Shown here: piece by piece, positions 13,991 to 23,008 of the stretch
How the letters are laid out: every line of letters begins with the position of its first letter
How positions within the stretch are numbered: the first letter of the stretch is position 1
Assembly: GCA_030695025.1 (NCBI GenBank)
Contig: JAUYTX010000066.1
Coordinates: 1 to 37,812 of the forward strand
DNA length: 37,812 nt
Origin: Bacteroidales bacterium
GTDB taxonomy: Bacteria; Bacteroidota; Bacteroidia; Bacteroidales; UBA932
Reading direction: 5' to 3'
Translations under genes and position numbers: made by a program
Notes under the pieces: model-generated
Database searches by the model: none
Told to the model about the DNA's origin: nothing
What the model saw: only the letters and a program-made list of their open reading frames with translations

Positions 13991-14986
13991 TTATGAGTTA
14001 AGTTTATCCCAGAGCAAATCAGTGAGTTGAATCAAATTTTTCCCTGTATAAGATGATATGAAAATATGAGGAATCTTTCTTGGCAATCCTTTTTTAATCA
14101 TTTTTTCAAGCTCTTCGTCAAGCAAGTCACACTTTGTAATAGCCAAAACTCTCTCTTTACTTAAAAGTTCAGGATTGTACATCTTAAGTTCTCTTAGCAG
14201 TATTTTGTACTCACCGGCAATGTCTTTTGCATCGGCAGGTATCATGAACAAAAGCATTGAATTTCGTTCAATATGTTTCAAAAACCTAAGTCCAAGCCCT
14301 CTCCCTTCGTGAGCTCCCTCAATAATTCCCGGGATATCAGCCATAACAAATGATTTATGATCACGACATGCAACTATACCAAGATTGGGTTCAAGTGTGG
14401 TAAACGGGTAATCAGCAATTTTTGGTTTTGCAGCTGAAATCTTTGAAAGCAGAGTAGATTTGCCGGCGTTTGGAAAGCCTACCAATCCAACATCTGCAAG
14501 AACCTTTAACTCAAAAATGAACCAATTCTCCAGTCCATCTTCGCCAGGCTGAGCATAGCGTGGTGTCTGGTTTGTAGCAGTTTTGAAAAAGGCATTTCCC
14601 ATTCCGCCTCTGCCACCCGGTGCAAGTATTTTCTCCTCGCCCTGCTCTGTAATCTCAAACAGAACCTCTCCTGTCTCAGCAACTTTTACAACAGTTCCAA
14701 GAGGAACATCCAGGTAAACATCTTTACCATCTGCTCCATGCCTCAATGCACCGCTTCCGCCGCCACCGTGTTCAGCCCTTATGTGTTTCCTGTATTTTAA
14801 GTGAATGAGTGTCCAGTACTGAGAATTACCTCTAAGTATCACATGGCCACCACGTCCACCATCTCCCCCGTCAGGCCCTCCCTTAGGAATAAATTTCTCT
14901 CTTCTAAGGTGTACAGAACCTTTGCCACCTTTTCCGGATGCACAAAATATTTTTACGTAATCAACAAAATTTGAATTGTTACTCAT
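13991..14986 (-). CDS. obg: Obg-family GTPase
   Basis: 331 residues. The glycine-rich Obg fold covers about 1-160 ([39 protein letters not shown]). The GTPase domain follows with G1 GFPNAGKS (170-177), the switch region [12 protein letters not shown]3 DIPG (218-221) and G4 TKCD (285-288). There is no long C-terminal OCT extension, as is common in short Obg proteins. It assists 50S assembly and links growth to GTP and ppGpp levels. It overlaps the 3' end of adk by 8 bp, indicating translational coupling. Confidence 0.96.
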   Translation of the reverse strand: MSNNSNFVDYVKIFCASGKGGKGSVHLRREKFIPKGGPDGGDGGRGGHVILRGNSQYWTLIHLKYRKHIRAEHGGGGSGALRHGADGKDVYLDVPLGTVVKVAETGEVLFEITEQGEEKILAPGGRGGMGNAFFKTATNQTPRYAQPGEDGLENWFIFELKVLADVGLVGFPNAGKSTLLSKISAAKPKIADYPFTTLEPNLGIVACRDHKSFVMADIPGIIEGAHEGRGLGLRFLKHIERNSMLLFMIPADAKDIAGEYKILLRELKMYNPELLSKERVLAITKCDLLDEELEKMIKKGLPRKIPHIFISSYTGKNLIQLTDLLWDKLNS

Positions 14987-15566
14987 TTTTTAAACCCTCA
15001 ATTATTGAGCAAATATTTTTAAATATATCATCTACGGGTAAGTCACCCTTGATATGATGATATTTGCCCTTCTCTTTATAATAAGCGATGAGAGGTTCTG
15101 TCTTGGCATGATACGTTTTTATCCTGTTCAGAATTGTCTCTATTGCAGAATCATCTTTTCTTCCCTCAATTTCTGCTCTCTTCTGGATTCTATCAACTAT
15201 CAGTTTATCTTCAACCTCAAGAGACATAACAGCGTTAACACTTCTTTTGTTGCATTCAAGCAGTAATTTATCAAGAGCCTCTGCCTGAGATATGGTTCTT
15301 GGAAAGCCGTCAAAAATAAAACCCTTTACTGTTGAATCTCGGTTACAAATCTGATCTTTAATAATATCCAGAACAATTTTGTCATCAACAAACTGACCTT
15401 TATTAATAAGTTCTTTTGCTATCTTTCCTACTTCAGAGCCTTTGGCAATCTCTTTGCGAAGTAACTCACCGGTAGAGATGTGCCTTAAGCCGTATTTTTC
15501 AATAAGAAGCGTAGATTGTGTTCCCTTACCGGCACCCGGGGGACCAAAAATTATAAAATATTTCAT
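14979..15566 (-). CDS. adk: Adenylate kinase
   Basis: 195 residues. The P-loop [10 protein letters not shown] (8-17), the AMP-binding region [24 protein letters not shown] and the [14 protein letters not shown] helix identify it. The LID is the short form without a zinc-binding cysteine set. It interconverts ATP + AMP and 2 ADP. It sits between hpt and obg, a conserved order in Bacteroidales, and overlaps obg by 8 bp. Confidence 0.96.
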   Translation of the reverse strand: MKYFIIFGPPGAGKGTQSTLLIEKYGLRHISTGELLRKEIAKGSEVGKIAKELINKGQFVDDKIVLDIIKDQICNRDSTVKGFIFDGFPRTISQAEALDKLLLECNKRSVNAVMSLEVEDKLIVDRIQKRAEIEGRKDDSAIETILNRIKTYHAKTEPLIAYYKEKGKYHHIKGDLPVDDIFKNICSIIEGLKNE

Positions 15567-15579
15567 CTATGACACAAGG

Positions 15580-16116
15580 TTAATCCAGGACATATATGTC
15601 CTTATACTGCCTGCCCAGTTCGTTGTAATCTAGCCCGTAACCTACAATAAAGTCATTTGGGATCTGCATGGCTGTGTAGTCAATTTTAATCTCTTTATCG
15701 TAAGCTTCCGGCTTTAAAAGAAGCGTGCAAATTTTAATATCTGCGGCACCGGCCGCACGTAGAAGCTTGTATAGCTCTTCTATTGTTGTGCCTGTATCTA
15801 CTATGTCCTCAACTACAATGACATTACGGCCCTTTACAGAAGAGTTCAGACCCAGAATCTCTTTGATCTCCCCTGTGGACTCAGTTCCGCTGTAGGAAGA
15901 GAGTTTAATAAAGGAGATTTCACACTGAAACTTTATAAGTTTAATAAGGTCAGATGTGAACATGAAGGACCCGTTGAGAACCGATAAAAAGAGCGGGGTC
16001 TCACAATTTTTGTAGTCATTATTGAGCTTTTCAGCTACTTCGCCTATACTGTTAAGAATCTTTTCACTCGGAATGAAAATCTTAAATTCTTTATCATGCA
16101 GTTTTATGCGCTCCAT
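15580..16116 (-). CDS. hpt: Hypoxanthine phosphoribosyltransferase
   Basis: 178 residues from the ATG at 16116; an in-frame TTG at 16122 is less likely. The PRPP-binding loop VVEDIVDTGTTIEEL and the upstream SSYSGTESTGEIK flexible loop are typical of type I phosphoribosyltransferases, and the ending YTAMQIPNDFIVGYGLDYNELGRQ is diagnostic of hypoxanthine/guanine enzymes. It salvages hypoxanthine (and probably guanine) using PRPP. It leads the operon with adk and obg, is divergent from purE, and so places purine salvage beside de novo synthesis. Confidence 0.95.
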   Translation of the reverse strand: MERIKLHDKEFKIFIPSEKILNSIGEVAEKLNNDYKNCETPLFLSVLNGSFMFTSDLIKLIKFQCEISFIKLSSYSGTESTGEIKEILGLNSSVKGRNVIVVEDIVDTGTTIEELYKLLRAAGAADIKICTLLLKPEAYDKEIKIDYTAMQIPNDFIVGYGLDYNELGRQYKDIYVLD

Positions 16117-16126
16117 ACTCAAATTG

Positions 16127-16157
16127 TTTGTGGCTGCGAAATTAATGATTATTTTTG
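16127..16157 (+). promoter_or_regulatory. Promoter of purE
   Basis: TTTG at 16127-16130, 19 bases, then TATTTTTG at 16150-16157: a full match to the Bacteroidota housekeeping promoter. The start would be near 16163 and the ATG is at 16182, so the upstream in-frame TTG at 16155 cannot be the start. Confidence 0.72.
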
Positions 16158-16181
16158 CCTAAACCAATTTTTGTAATAACG

Positions 16182-16694
16182 ATGAATCCTTTAGTGAGTA
16201 TAATTATGGGCAGCACTTCAGATCTGCCGGTTATGAAACAGGCGGCTGAATTCCTGAATGACATGGAGATACCGTTTGAGATTAATGCCCTTTCGGCACA
16301 CAGAGTACCTGAGCAGGTGGCCGAATTTGCCAAAGGAGCCCATAAGAGAGGTATAAAGGTAATTATTGCAGGAGCAGGAGGAGCTGCGCACCTTCCGGGT
16401 GTCGTGGCAGCTTTCACACCACTGCCTGTAATTGGAGTTCCTGTAAAATCAACCATCTCGATGGATGGGTGGGACTCTGTATTGTCAATTCTTCAAATGC
16501 CTGCCGGAATTCCGGTTGCCACTGTAGCGCTGGATAACTCAAGAAATGCGGCAATTCTCGCTTTTCAGATATTGGCGACTGCAGATCCGGTACTTATGGA
16601 CAAAATGGTTAAATTTAAAGAGGATTTGGCATCAAAAATTAAACAAGCCAACAAAGAGCTGGAGGGGGTTAAGTATCCTTTTAAGGTGAACTAG
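16182..16694 (+). CDS. purE: N5-carboxyaminoimidazole ribonucleotide mutase
   Basis: 170 residues from the ATG at 16182. Class I PurE motifs are GSTSDLPVM, SAHRVPEQV and AGAGGAAHLPGVVA, with KSTISMDGWDSVLSILQMPAGIPVATVALDNSRNAAILA closing the active site. It moves the carboxyl group of N5-CAIR to give CAIR in purine synthesis; purK is not in the window. The start is supported by the promoter just upstream. It is divergent from hpt. The next gene on the strand begins 59 bases downstream after a tandem direct repeat. Confidence 0.96.
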   Translation: MNPLVSIIMGSTSDLPVMKQAAEFLNDMEIPFEINALSAHRVPEQVAEFAKGAHKRGIKVIIAGAGGAAHLPGVVAAFTPLPVIGVPVKSTISMDGWDSVLSILQMPAGIPVATVALDNSRNAAILAFQILATADPVLMDKMVKFKEDLASKIKQANKELEGVKYPFKVN

Positions 16695-16707
16695 ATTCGT
16701 CAAAAAT

Positions 16708-16742
16708 CAAAGCAATTTGATATAACCAAAGCAATTTAATAT
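16708..16742 (+). repeat. Tandem direct repeat upstream of the HhH-barrel gene
   Basis: CAAAGCAATTTGATAT (16708-16723) is repeated as CAAAGCAATTTAATAT (16727-16742), 15 of 16 identical, with a 19-bp period. It occupies most of the gap before the gene at 16754. Two same-face sites for a regulator are possible. No clear promoter was found beside it. Confidence 0.6.
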
Positions 16743-16753
16743 GTGGGAGAGAT

Positions 16754-18700
16754 ATGAGGGGGTTGATTATGTGTGCATTGCTGCAAATTTGCGGCAGTGT
16801 AGTCTATTGTCAGGATAGAGAGACAAATGTAAAATACATTGAATCGGTAATAGAGAAAATTTTAGGAAGTGGTGATTTTGAACACGAGTCTGATGCTGGT
16901 TTTGTTGAAGAACTTACTGCTCATTATGCTAAATTAATAGGGTTTAAGTTAAATATTAACAGGGCTCGCGACTCTGATTTTGAGAGCTTAAAATTACTTA
17001 CGGAGTTTGAAATTGAAGCAATTCTTGATTACCGAAAGCAAAGTGGAGCAATCCTCTCATTTTTAGAGTTTAGCCTTATACCCGGTGTTGACCCGGAAAA
17101 GCTGAAAGTCTTGCAACCATTCGTAATCTTTAACGGAGATATAAAGCCCGGCCCGGCTTTGACGCCTATGGCCTCCCAAACTATACTCAGATCATCATTG
17201 GTCCCTCAAAAGAGACAGGGTTATATGCCTGTTTCAAAAGCAGATTATAACAAGAATCCTGATATCAGATATCTGGGGAGTCCCCTCCATTTATACGGAC
17301 AGACAACCCTGGACCTTGGAGAGAGGGCAACGCTAATGGCTATTACAGAGAAGGATCCCGGTGAGAGAACAATGGATTATCTATCATGGAATGTCTCAAT
17401 AAATAAGATCAGGATAGGAGCCAAGGTTACTGCAGAAAAGATAGTTGTTGGATCATATACCGCCAGATTCGGGCAGGGCCTGATTCTCTGGAATGGGTTT
17501 GTAATGGACTCCTCCTGGGATCCATTTGACAGTCAGAGAAGAGAACAGGGAATCAATAATTACCGTGCATCTGATGAAAATGCAGCATTTAAAGGTGTTG
17601 CGACTTCGGTTAGTTGGGGTAGGTTAACTACAACTTTGGTTTTGTCGGCGAGGATGTATGATGCAAGAGTCGTTTCTCAAGGTTACACCTCTCTTCTTAA
17701 AACAGGATTGCACAATACAACAACAACCGTAAAGAGAAAAGGGACACTCGGTAGCAATATGGCAGGAATAAATATAAATTATTCGTCAAACTCATTTAAA
17801 ATAGGTGCAACAGCAACAGTGGACAGATATTCACTTCTTTATGCCGGAAAAGACTCAACGCTTCTCCAAAAGGCGGCTAAATACCAAAACAATTACGCCA
17901 ATATTGGAACAGACTGGAGATACGTTATGGGCAAAGCTGTTGTATTTGGTGAATTGGCAACGGATATTTCGGGCTCTCCCGCCTGTATATCGGGTTTGCT
18001 TCTAAGGCTTACAGATAAAACAGATTTTTCGGCACTTTTAAAATATTCCTCTGCCAGATATTTATCAAGGCTGTCAGCAATTGACGCAGCCAGAGGAGGG
18101 GAGCTCTCTCTCAAATTTTCAATAAAAAAAATTATATCAGGGAAAAGCAGAGTTAACTTTCATACAACCCTAAGAGGGAAGTTCGGCAAATACTCTCTAA
18201 AGTTTGAATATGAGCCCGCAAATAATATTAAGCTGGAGATAAGAGGTTCAAAATATGGTGACAAAGGCTATGTCAGATCAGATTTCAAATTTTTTTACCG
18301 AGATTATCTAACTCTCCACTCCCGTGGAGATATCTCATTTTACAAGAGTGTTGAGGCGATAACGTGTGGATTTAATATTCATCAGGAGCTGATTATCAAA
18401 ACACCAGATAACAGATTGGCTCTCTCAGCACGATGTGCATGGTTTGATATACCCCATTGGGAAAACAGAATTTACAGCTATGAAAGGGAAATTCTTTACC
18501 AGTTTCGCACAACGGCACTTTATGGAAGAGGAATCAGGTGGTATTTAAATCTAAAGCTTGCTATTTTAAATTATGCTGAGATATGGTTGAGGTACTCATC
18601 CACAACCTATTCAGACAGGGATAAAACCGGAGAGGGGCTTGAAATGATTCAAGGCCCCTCTAAAGGTGAAGCAAAGATTCAATTAAGAATCAAGCTTTAA
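16754..18700 (+). CDS. Exported helix-hairpin-helix protein with predicted outer-membrane beta-barrel
   Basis: 648 residues. An N-terminal hydrophobic stretch ending near VVYCQD looks like a signal peptide. Residues 64-124 resemble the ComEA helix-hairpin-helix pair: FKLNINRARDSDFESLKLL, then IEAILDYRKQSGAILSFLEF and IPGVDPEKLKVLQPFV. ComEA-type domains bind DNA non-specifically. From about 150 to the end the sequence is rich in alternating aromatic and polar strands (SYTARFGQGLILWNGFVMD, WYLNLKLAILNYAEIWLRYSS) and ends KGEAKIQLRIKL, a typical barrel-closing strand. Similar proteins occur in Bacteroidota without a proven function. Roles in DNA binding or uptake, or simply as a structural domain, are possible and I cannot choose. 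It converges on the lytic transglycosylase gene. Confidence 0.75.
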   Translation: MRGLIMCALLQICGSVVYCQDRETNVKYIESVIEKILGSGDFEHESDAGFVEELTAHYAKLIGFKLNINRARDSDFESLKLLTEFEIEAILDYRKQSGAILSFLEFSLIPGVDPEKLKVLQPFVIFNGDIKPGPALTPMASQTILRSSLVPQKRQGYMPVSKADYNKNPDIRYLGSPLHLYGQTTLDLGERATLMAITEKDPGERTMDYLSWNVSINKIRIGAKVTAEKIVVGSYTARFGQGLILWNGFVMDSSWDPFDSQRREQGINNYRASDENAAFKGVATSVSWGRLTTTLVLSARMYDARVVSQGYTSLLKTGLHNTTTTVKRKGTLGSNMAGININYSSNSFKIGATATVDRYSLLYAGKDSTLLQKAAKYQNNYANIGTDWRYVMGKAVVFGELATDISGSPACISGLLLRLTDKTDFSALLKYSSARYLSRLSAIDAARGGELSLKFSIKKIISGKSRVNFHTTLRGKFGKYSLKFEYEPANNIKLEIRGSKYGDKGYVRSDFKFFYRDYLTLHSRGDISFYKSVEAITCGFNIHQELIIKTPDNRLALSARCAWFDIPHWENRIYSYEREILYQFRTTALYGRGIRWYLNLKLAILNYAEIWLRYSSTTYSDRDKTGEGLEMIQGPSKGEAKIQLRIKL

Positions 18701-18714
18701 GTATTTTCGAAAAG

Positions 18715-20340
18715 CTAAATTGGTCTAATTCTTATTTTTCTTCCAGGCATGATTTTGGTGTTTTTTGTAAACCCGTTTAATTTCATTATATCATTAAGAG
18801 TTACCCCTTCGAATTTTCTTGAAATTTCCCACAGTGTATCCCCCTTTTGAATAGTGTACATCACGTATCCTCCCGAGTTAGTTGTTTTTGCAGAAGAGGC
18901 AGATGCTGTTGATGTCGTGGTTCTGGTGGCCTGAACCGGTGGGTTGGATGTATGTATGGTGAGCCTCTGTCCCGGCCTGATTACAGATTTCACTCCATTC
19001 CAGGCCTGAATATCTGACACTCTTACCTTGTAACGGGTGGCAATTTGGCTTAATGTTTCACCGGATTTTACGGTATGAGTAACAGAGCTCCGCTGTGTTG
19101 TTGCTGTAGAATTTTTGGCGTTATTATACACAATCGGATTGAAGAAGAGGCTGTCTTTATAGCCATAGATTATATTTTGGTTATCTACAAAAGCATTTGT
19201 GTAGTTGTAAGGGAGTTTTAATATGTTTCCCTTTGTGTTGCCGGGGATTATTTCATTAAGATACTGGGGATTGTAGTCGCTAAGCTCCTCTCTTGTAATT
19301 CCGGTAAGTTCAGAAATCTGTCCGAAATGCAATGGCCGTGTGATCAAAAATGTATCTAAGTGAGCAGCCATGGAGATAGGTCTGGGTGTAATTCTGTGCT
19401 CTTTGTGGTAGGCCATTGTGTACATGGCTGCAACAAACGAAGGAACATATCCTCTCGTCTCTCTTGGCAGGTAGGGGTATATTGTCCAGAAATCCCGGGA
19501 ACCACCCGCTCTCCTTATTGCTTTGTTTACATTTCCCGGACCGCAGTTATAGGATGCAATGGCCAAAAGCCAGTCACCAAAAATAGTGTATGAATCTCTC
19601 AAATATTTTGCAGCAGCATGACCCGATGCAATTGGGTCCAGCCTTTCGTCTACATAGGAGTCAATTCTAAGATTGTACTGCAAAGCTGTTCTGTACATAA
19701 ACTGCCACATACCCTTTGCATTTGCACTTGATACCGCTCTTGGATTTAATGCAGACTCAATTATTGCCATGATTTTAAGCTCCTTAGGGAGATTGTACTG
19801 GTCAAAAATCTCTTCAAACTGGGGCAAATAAAAGCTGGAAAGACCCAGCATTATATCAATTTTATTTGGAATTCGCTGAGTGTAAAAAATTATATGGTTT
19901 TTGACAATGTTATTGTATGGAAGGGGAATAAAAGAGTTAAGTGCTTTTAAACGTGCAATATAAACAGAGTCAGGAATATCTGATGTAAGTTGTTCGTCTT
20001 CAAGATTAATGATAGAATTTTCGTCAATCATCATGCTTCTCTGAACATACCATACGCTCAGCAGGCTGTCGGTTGAAGCCTGCGGATCGATAAAGTCTTC
20101 ACTGTCAAAAAAGCTTAATCTTCCCGGGTTAATTGAATCATTTGAGCTTATAGTATCAATCATTGGAATAGATTCGTATTCCAGTTCTTGTTTTAAAGAG
20201 TCTATTGTTCTTTTCATTTTTTCAATCTCTGCAACAAGGGCATTTCTCGAAGGTTTTTTTGAAAAGATCTGGCAGTGTGCTGTTTGCGGCAGTAATACTG
20301 CAAATAATGAAAGCAAAATAATTGATGCGGTCTTTCTCAT
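18715..20340 (-). CDS. mltD: Membrane-bound lytic transglycosylase (MltD-like) with two LysM domains
   Basis: 541 residues. A signal peptide (MRKTASIILLSLFAVLLPQTAHC) is followed by a short coiled region and then the SLT family 1 domain at about 165-310, with the catalytic glutamate E195 in AIIESALNPRAVSSANAKGMWQFM and the motif ASYNCGPGNVNKAI. Two LysM peptidoglycan-binding domains follow at about 421-464 (THTVKSGETLSQIATRYKV) and 493-540 (MYTIQKGDTLWEISRKFEG), separated by a Thr/Ser-rich linker. It cleaves glycan strands to 1,6-anhydroMurNAc ends in the periplasm. It lies 6 bases after the DUF5683 gene in the par cluster, a recurrent arrangement in Bacteroidales. Confidence 0.95.
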   Translation of the reverse strand: MRKTASIILLSLFAVLLPQTAHCQIFSKKPSRNALVAEIEKMKRTIDSLKQELEYESIPMIDTISSNDSINPGRLSFFDSEDFIDPQASTDSLLSVWYVQRSMMIDENSIINLEDEQLTSDIPDSVYIARLKALNSFIPLPYNNIVKNHIIFYTQRIPNKIDIMLGLSSFYLPQFEEIFDQYNLPKELKIMAIIESALNPRAVSSANAKGMWQFMYRTALQYNLRIDSYVDERLDPIASGHAAAKYLRDSYTIFGDWLLAIASYNCGPGNVNKAIRRAGGSRDFWTIYPYLPRETRGYVPSFVAAMYTMAYHKEHRITPRPISMAAHLDTFLITRPLHFGQISELTGITREELSDYNPQYLNEIIPGNTKGNILKLPYNYTNAFVDNQNIIYGYKDSLFFNPIVYNNAKNSTATTQRSSVTHTVKSGETLSQIATRYKVRVSDIQAWNGVKSVIRPGQRLTIHTSNPPVQATRTTTSTASASSAKTTNSGGYVMYTIQKGDTLWEISRKFEGVTLNDIMKLNGFTKNTKIMPGRKIRIRPI

Positions 20341-20346
20341 CTTAAT

Positions 20347-21267
20347 TTAAAATGTTAGTTTGAGATTAAGGCCTACTGTGGGGCCAATATTGTAAGTTAA
20401 CTGAGGGTTAACAGGCATTATGACACCGGGTAAAAATGACGCCGAAAGGTCATCGCTTATGTCAAAATCCTGAAGGTGGGCAAAAACATTGGCATCAATT
20501 ATATTCAGGGCATAGACTGCTATTCCGGTAAGGATGGAATAGTCTCTGTATCTCCTGTATGTATCTTTGTAATACTTCATTGTTTGCGCATTGTATTTGC
20601 CATAAAGTGGCGATTCCGGGTTGCTTGTCTCGTAGTACATATATTTATACCGTTGAAACTGCGAATTGTTCGAAGATATAAAATATCCGACAGTAATGAA
20701 ACCCCCATAGATAATCGGAATCTTCCAGTAGTCTCCGTTGTAGTACTGGCCCAACCCCGGAAGCATTGCAGAATAGAGAGATGCCCTTGCCGGGAGCACA
20801 TCTTTGTAAAATTTGTAATTTGATACTCCGTCAAGAACCGACCCCCAGTAAGAGAGAGCCGCTCCCAAATAGCAAAGGTCACGGGTAGTCTTGAATTTTT
20901 TGTCACCTGTCTCATGCCAGAGGGTGTTATTTCTGTATCCAGCATATGCAAAAGCACCAATGGTCCCATATATAACCGGAATTTTCCAGTACTCTTTATT
21001 GTAAAGTTGTGCGGTACCGGGAACAATCAGAGAGCCTGCCCACATTCTGGCAATATTCATGCTGTCTTTACCGGCAAGACTATTAAAGTAACGCTTGAAT
21101 GTATAGGGAGGCTTGCGGTTGTAAGCATAGCTTGTATCGGCTGTATTTTGTTGCTGGTTACCTGGGGCACCGGGAGGGCGCACCTGTTGCATCTGTCCCT
21201 GTACCTGAGCCAACGCCTGTAAAGAGAGCAGAGTTAAAAGAAGCAAAAATAAGAGGCGTTGCTTCAT
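20347..21267 (-). CDS. DUF5683-type membrane/secreted protein of the par cluster
   Basis: 306 residues. A signal peptide (ending LQALAQ) leads into a Gln/Pro-rich tract (22-45). The body contains two copies of one unit: SLIVPGTAQLYNKEYWKIPVIYG at about 79-101 and SAMLPGLGQYYNGDYWKIPIIYG at about 166-188, each followed by a hydrophobic segment. The C-terminus (LTYNIGPTVGLNLKLTF) looks like a closing beta strand. I recognise the family as DUF5683, which in Bacteroidota commonly sits between parB and a LysM transglycosylase. Its function is unknown. The location suggests an envelope role coordinated with chromosome segregation or division, which is inference only. Confidence 0.82.
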   Translation of the reverse strand: MKQRLLFLLLLTLLSLQALAQVQGQMQQVRPPGAPGNQQQNTADTSYAYNRKPPYTFKRYFNSLAGKDSMNIARMWAGSLIVPGTAQLYNKEYWKIPVIYGTIGAFAYAGYRNNTLWHETGDKKFKTTRDLCYLGAALSYWGSVLDGVSNYKFYKDVLPARASLYSAMLPGLGQYYNGDYWKIPIIYGGFITVGYFISSNNSQFQRYKYMYYETSNPESPLYGKYNAQTMKYYKDTYRRYRDYSILTGIAVYALNIIDANVFAHLQDFDISDDLSASFLPGVIMPVNPQLTYNIGPTVGLNLKLTF

Positions 21268-21272
21268 ATTGA

Positions 21273-22178
21273 TTAAAGATTTGTTTTTTCGATAGCGTTA
21301 ATGAAATTTATAATCTCCTCATCTCCGCTGAATCTGATTGTAATGGAACCTGCTCCCTCTTTTCCCTCTTTTTTAAGGCTTATGTTGTTGTTGAAATATT
21401 TTCCCAAAAAATCAAGCAGACGGAAAAATGATTCATCCAACTCCTGAGATGGCTCTTCAATTAACGGTTTTACCTCAGGTACTTCTGTCATTTTCCTGAT
21501 TTTCTCCTCAACCTGCCTTACAGAGAGATCATTTTCGATAATCCCGCTGCACAATTTGAGTTGCTTTTTAGGGCTATCCAATGCAAGAAGCGCTCTGGCG
21601 TGACCCATTGTGATTCTTTTTGCCCTGATTGCGAGCTGAATTTCTGCCGGCAGTTTAAGAAGCCTGAGATAATTGGTTACAGTGGCTCGTTTTTTACCGA
21701 CCCTTTCTGCCATCTGCTCCTGAGTAAGGTCGCACTCTTCAATGAGCCTTTGAAAGCTAATGGCCACCTCAATGGCATCAAGATTCTCTCTCTGAATATT
21801 TTCAACAATAGCCATCTCCAGCATACCCTGATCATCAGCCTTTCTTATGTAGGCAGGTATGTATGTGAGGCCTGCAAGGAGAGAGGCTCGAAATCTTCTT
21901 TCTCCGCTTATTATCTGATATTTACCTCCATCCGTGTATCTTACTGTTATTGGTTGGATGAGCCCCATTGTTTTGATGGATTCTGCAAGTTCGTCAAGCA
22001 ACTCTTCGTCAAATGTGCTTCTGGGTTGAAAGGGGTTTGCCTCAATCTGGTCAAGTGCTATTTCTGAGATAGAAGAGGGGGTTGCCTCTCCCGGCGAAAC
22101 AAGCGGCTTGTTCAGATTTAAATTGTCTATGTCGGAAATCAGGGCGCCGAGACCTCTCCCCAAAGCAGATTTTTTCAT
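21273..22178 (-). CDS. parB: Chromosome partitioning protein ParB (Spo0J family)
   Basis: 301 residues. The N-terminus KKSALGRGLGALI is the short ParA-stimulating peptide typical of chromosomal ParB. The ParB/Srx CTP-binding domain has GERRFRAS (92-99) and ENIQRENL (126-133), and the parS-reading helix-turn-helix is LTQEQMAERVGKKRATVTNYLRLLKLP (151-177). The C-terminal dimerisation segment (FFRLLDFLGKYFNNNISL and on) is present. It loads at parS sites near the origin. No parS copy was found in this window. It follows parA by 3 bases. Confidence 0.96.
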   Translation of the reverse strand: MKKSALGRGLGALISDIDNLNLNKPLVSPGEATPSSISEIALDQIEANPFQPRSTFDEELLDELAESIKTMGLIQPITVRYTDGGKYQIISGERRFRASLLAGLTYIPAYIRKADDQGMLEMAIVENIQRENLDAIEVAISFQRLIEECDLTQEQMAERVGKKRATVTNYLRLLKLPAEIQLAIRAKRITMGHARALLALDSPKKQLKLCSGIIENDLSVRQVEEKIRKMTEVPEVKPLIEEPSQELDESFFRLLDFLGKYFNNNISLKKEGKEGAGSITIRFSGDEEIINFINAIEKTNL

Positions 22179-22181
22179 ATT

Positions 22182-22949
22182 CTAGGAGTTCTTTTTTATA
22201 ATCTCTTTTGCAAGATTCAGGTAATTATTTGTTCCGGTTGAGAGAGCGTCGTGAAGGATAACCGGTTTACCGTGAGAAGGAGCTTCGGTAAGCCTGACGT
22301 TTCTTTGAATTATGGTTTTAAATACCATTTCACCGAAGTGAGTTCTTACCTCATCAACTACAAGGTTTGAGTGTCGTGTGCGACTGTCAAACATCGTCAA
22401 AAGAAATCCCTCAATCTGAAGGCTGGTATTTAATCTGTTCTGAACAAGCTTAATTGTATTCAAAAGCTTTCCCAACCCCTCAAGGGCAAAGTATTCGCAC
22501 TGTACCGGGATAAGAACAGAGTCTGCTGCCGAAAGGGAGTTAATTGTAATTATGCCAAGAGATGGTGAGCAGTCAATTATTATGAAATCGAACTCCTCCT
22601 TGAGCGGGTCAAGGAATTTTTTCATCACAAGCTCTCTCTCCGGTATGTTAAGCATTTCGATCTCTGCACCCACAAGGTTAATGTGCGAAGGGGCAATTTT
22701 TAAACCGGCAACCTCGGTATCCAGAAGTATATCGCTTATGGCAACCTTTCCAATAAGAGCCTCGTAAAGAGTCTTTTTTGAGTTTGAGTCGGGATTAAAA
22801 TTCAGGCCCGAAGTTGAGTTGGCCTGAGGGTCGGCATCAACCAACAATACCTTTTTCTCCATCACAGACAGTGACGCGGCCAGGTTTATAGCTGTCGTTG
22901 TCTTACCAACTCCCCCTTTCTGATTTGCAATTGCAATTATTTTTCCCAT
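22182..22949 (-). CDS. parA: Chromosome partitioning ATPase ParA/Soj
   Basis: 255 residues. The deviant Walker A KGGVGKTTTA (11-20), with its signature lysine at the start, plus VDADPQANSTSG and the Walker B region IIIDCSPSLG define a ParA/MinD ATPase. It lacks an N-terminal HTH domain, so it is the chromosomal Soj type and not a plasmid ParA repressor. It cycles on the nucleoid with ATP to segregate ParB-parS complexes. It heads parA-parB-DUF5683-transglycosylase and follows priA by 59 bases, where a TAAATTTG box fits a promoter. Confidence 0.96.
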   Translation of the reverse strand: MGKIIAIANQKGGVGKTTTAINLAASLSVMEKKVLLVDADPQANSTSGLNFNPDSNSKKTLYEALIGKVAISDILLDTEVAGLKIAPSHINLVGAEIEMLNIPERELVMKKFLDPLKEEFDFIIIDCSPSLGIITINSLSAADSVLIPVQCEYFALEGLGKLLNTIKLVQNRLNTSLQIEGFLLTMFDSRTRHSNLVVDEVRTHFGEMVFKTIIQRNVRLTEAPSHGKPVILHDALSTGTNNYLNLAKEIIKKNS

Positions 22950-22982
22950 AAAATGTTAACGAAATTATTCTGGTACATCAGG

Positions 22983-22990
22983 CAAATTTA
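22983..22990 (-). promoter_or_regulatory. Possible -7 box of parA
   Basis: The top strand CAAATTTA is TAAATTTG on the bottom strand, matching TAnnTTTG 33 bases before the parA ATG. No TTTG lies at the usual -33 spacing, so support is partial. Confidence 0.4.
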
Positions 22991-23008
22991 CAAAACTTTT
23001 CACAAAAT

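Noticed and set aside
13991-14986. Obg as truncated because it lacks the OCT domain
   Set aside because: Many Obg proteins naturally end shortly after the GTPase domain, and the last helix ([12 protein letters not shown]) is a normal end.
18676-18716. Weak hairpins between the convergent HhH-barrel and transglycosylase genes
   Set aside because: GATTC/GAATC (5 bp) and AGCTTT/AAAGCT (6 bp with a 12-base loop) are too short, and neither has a proper T-tract, so I did not call a terminator.
21561-22067. 168-codon open frame on the plus strand
   Set aside because: It lies fully antisense to parB and encodes nothing recognisable; parB motifs are complete.
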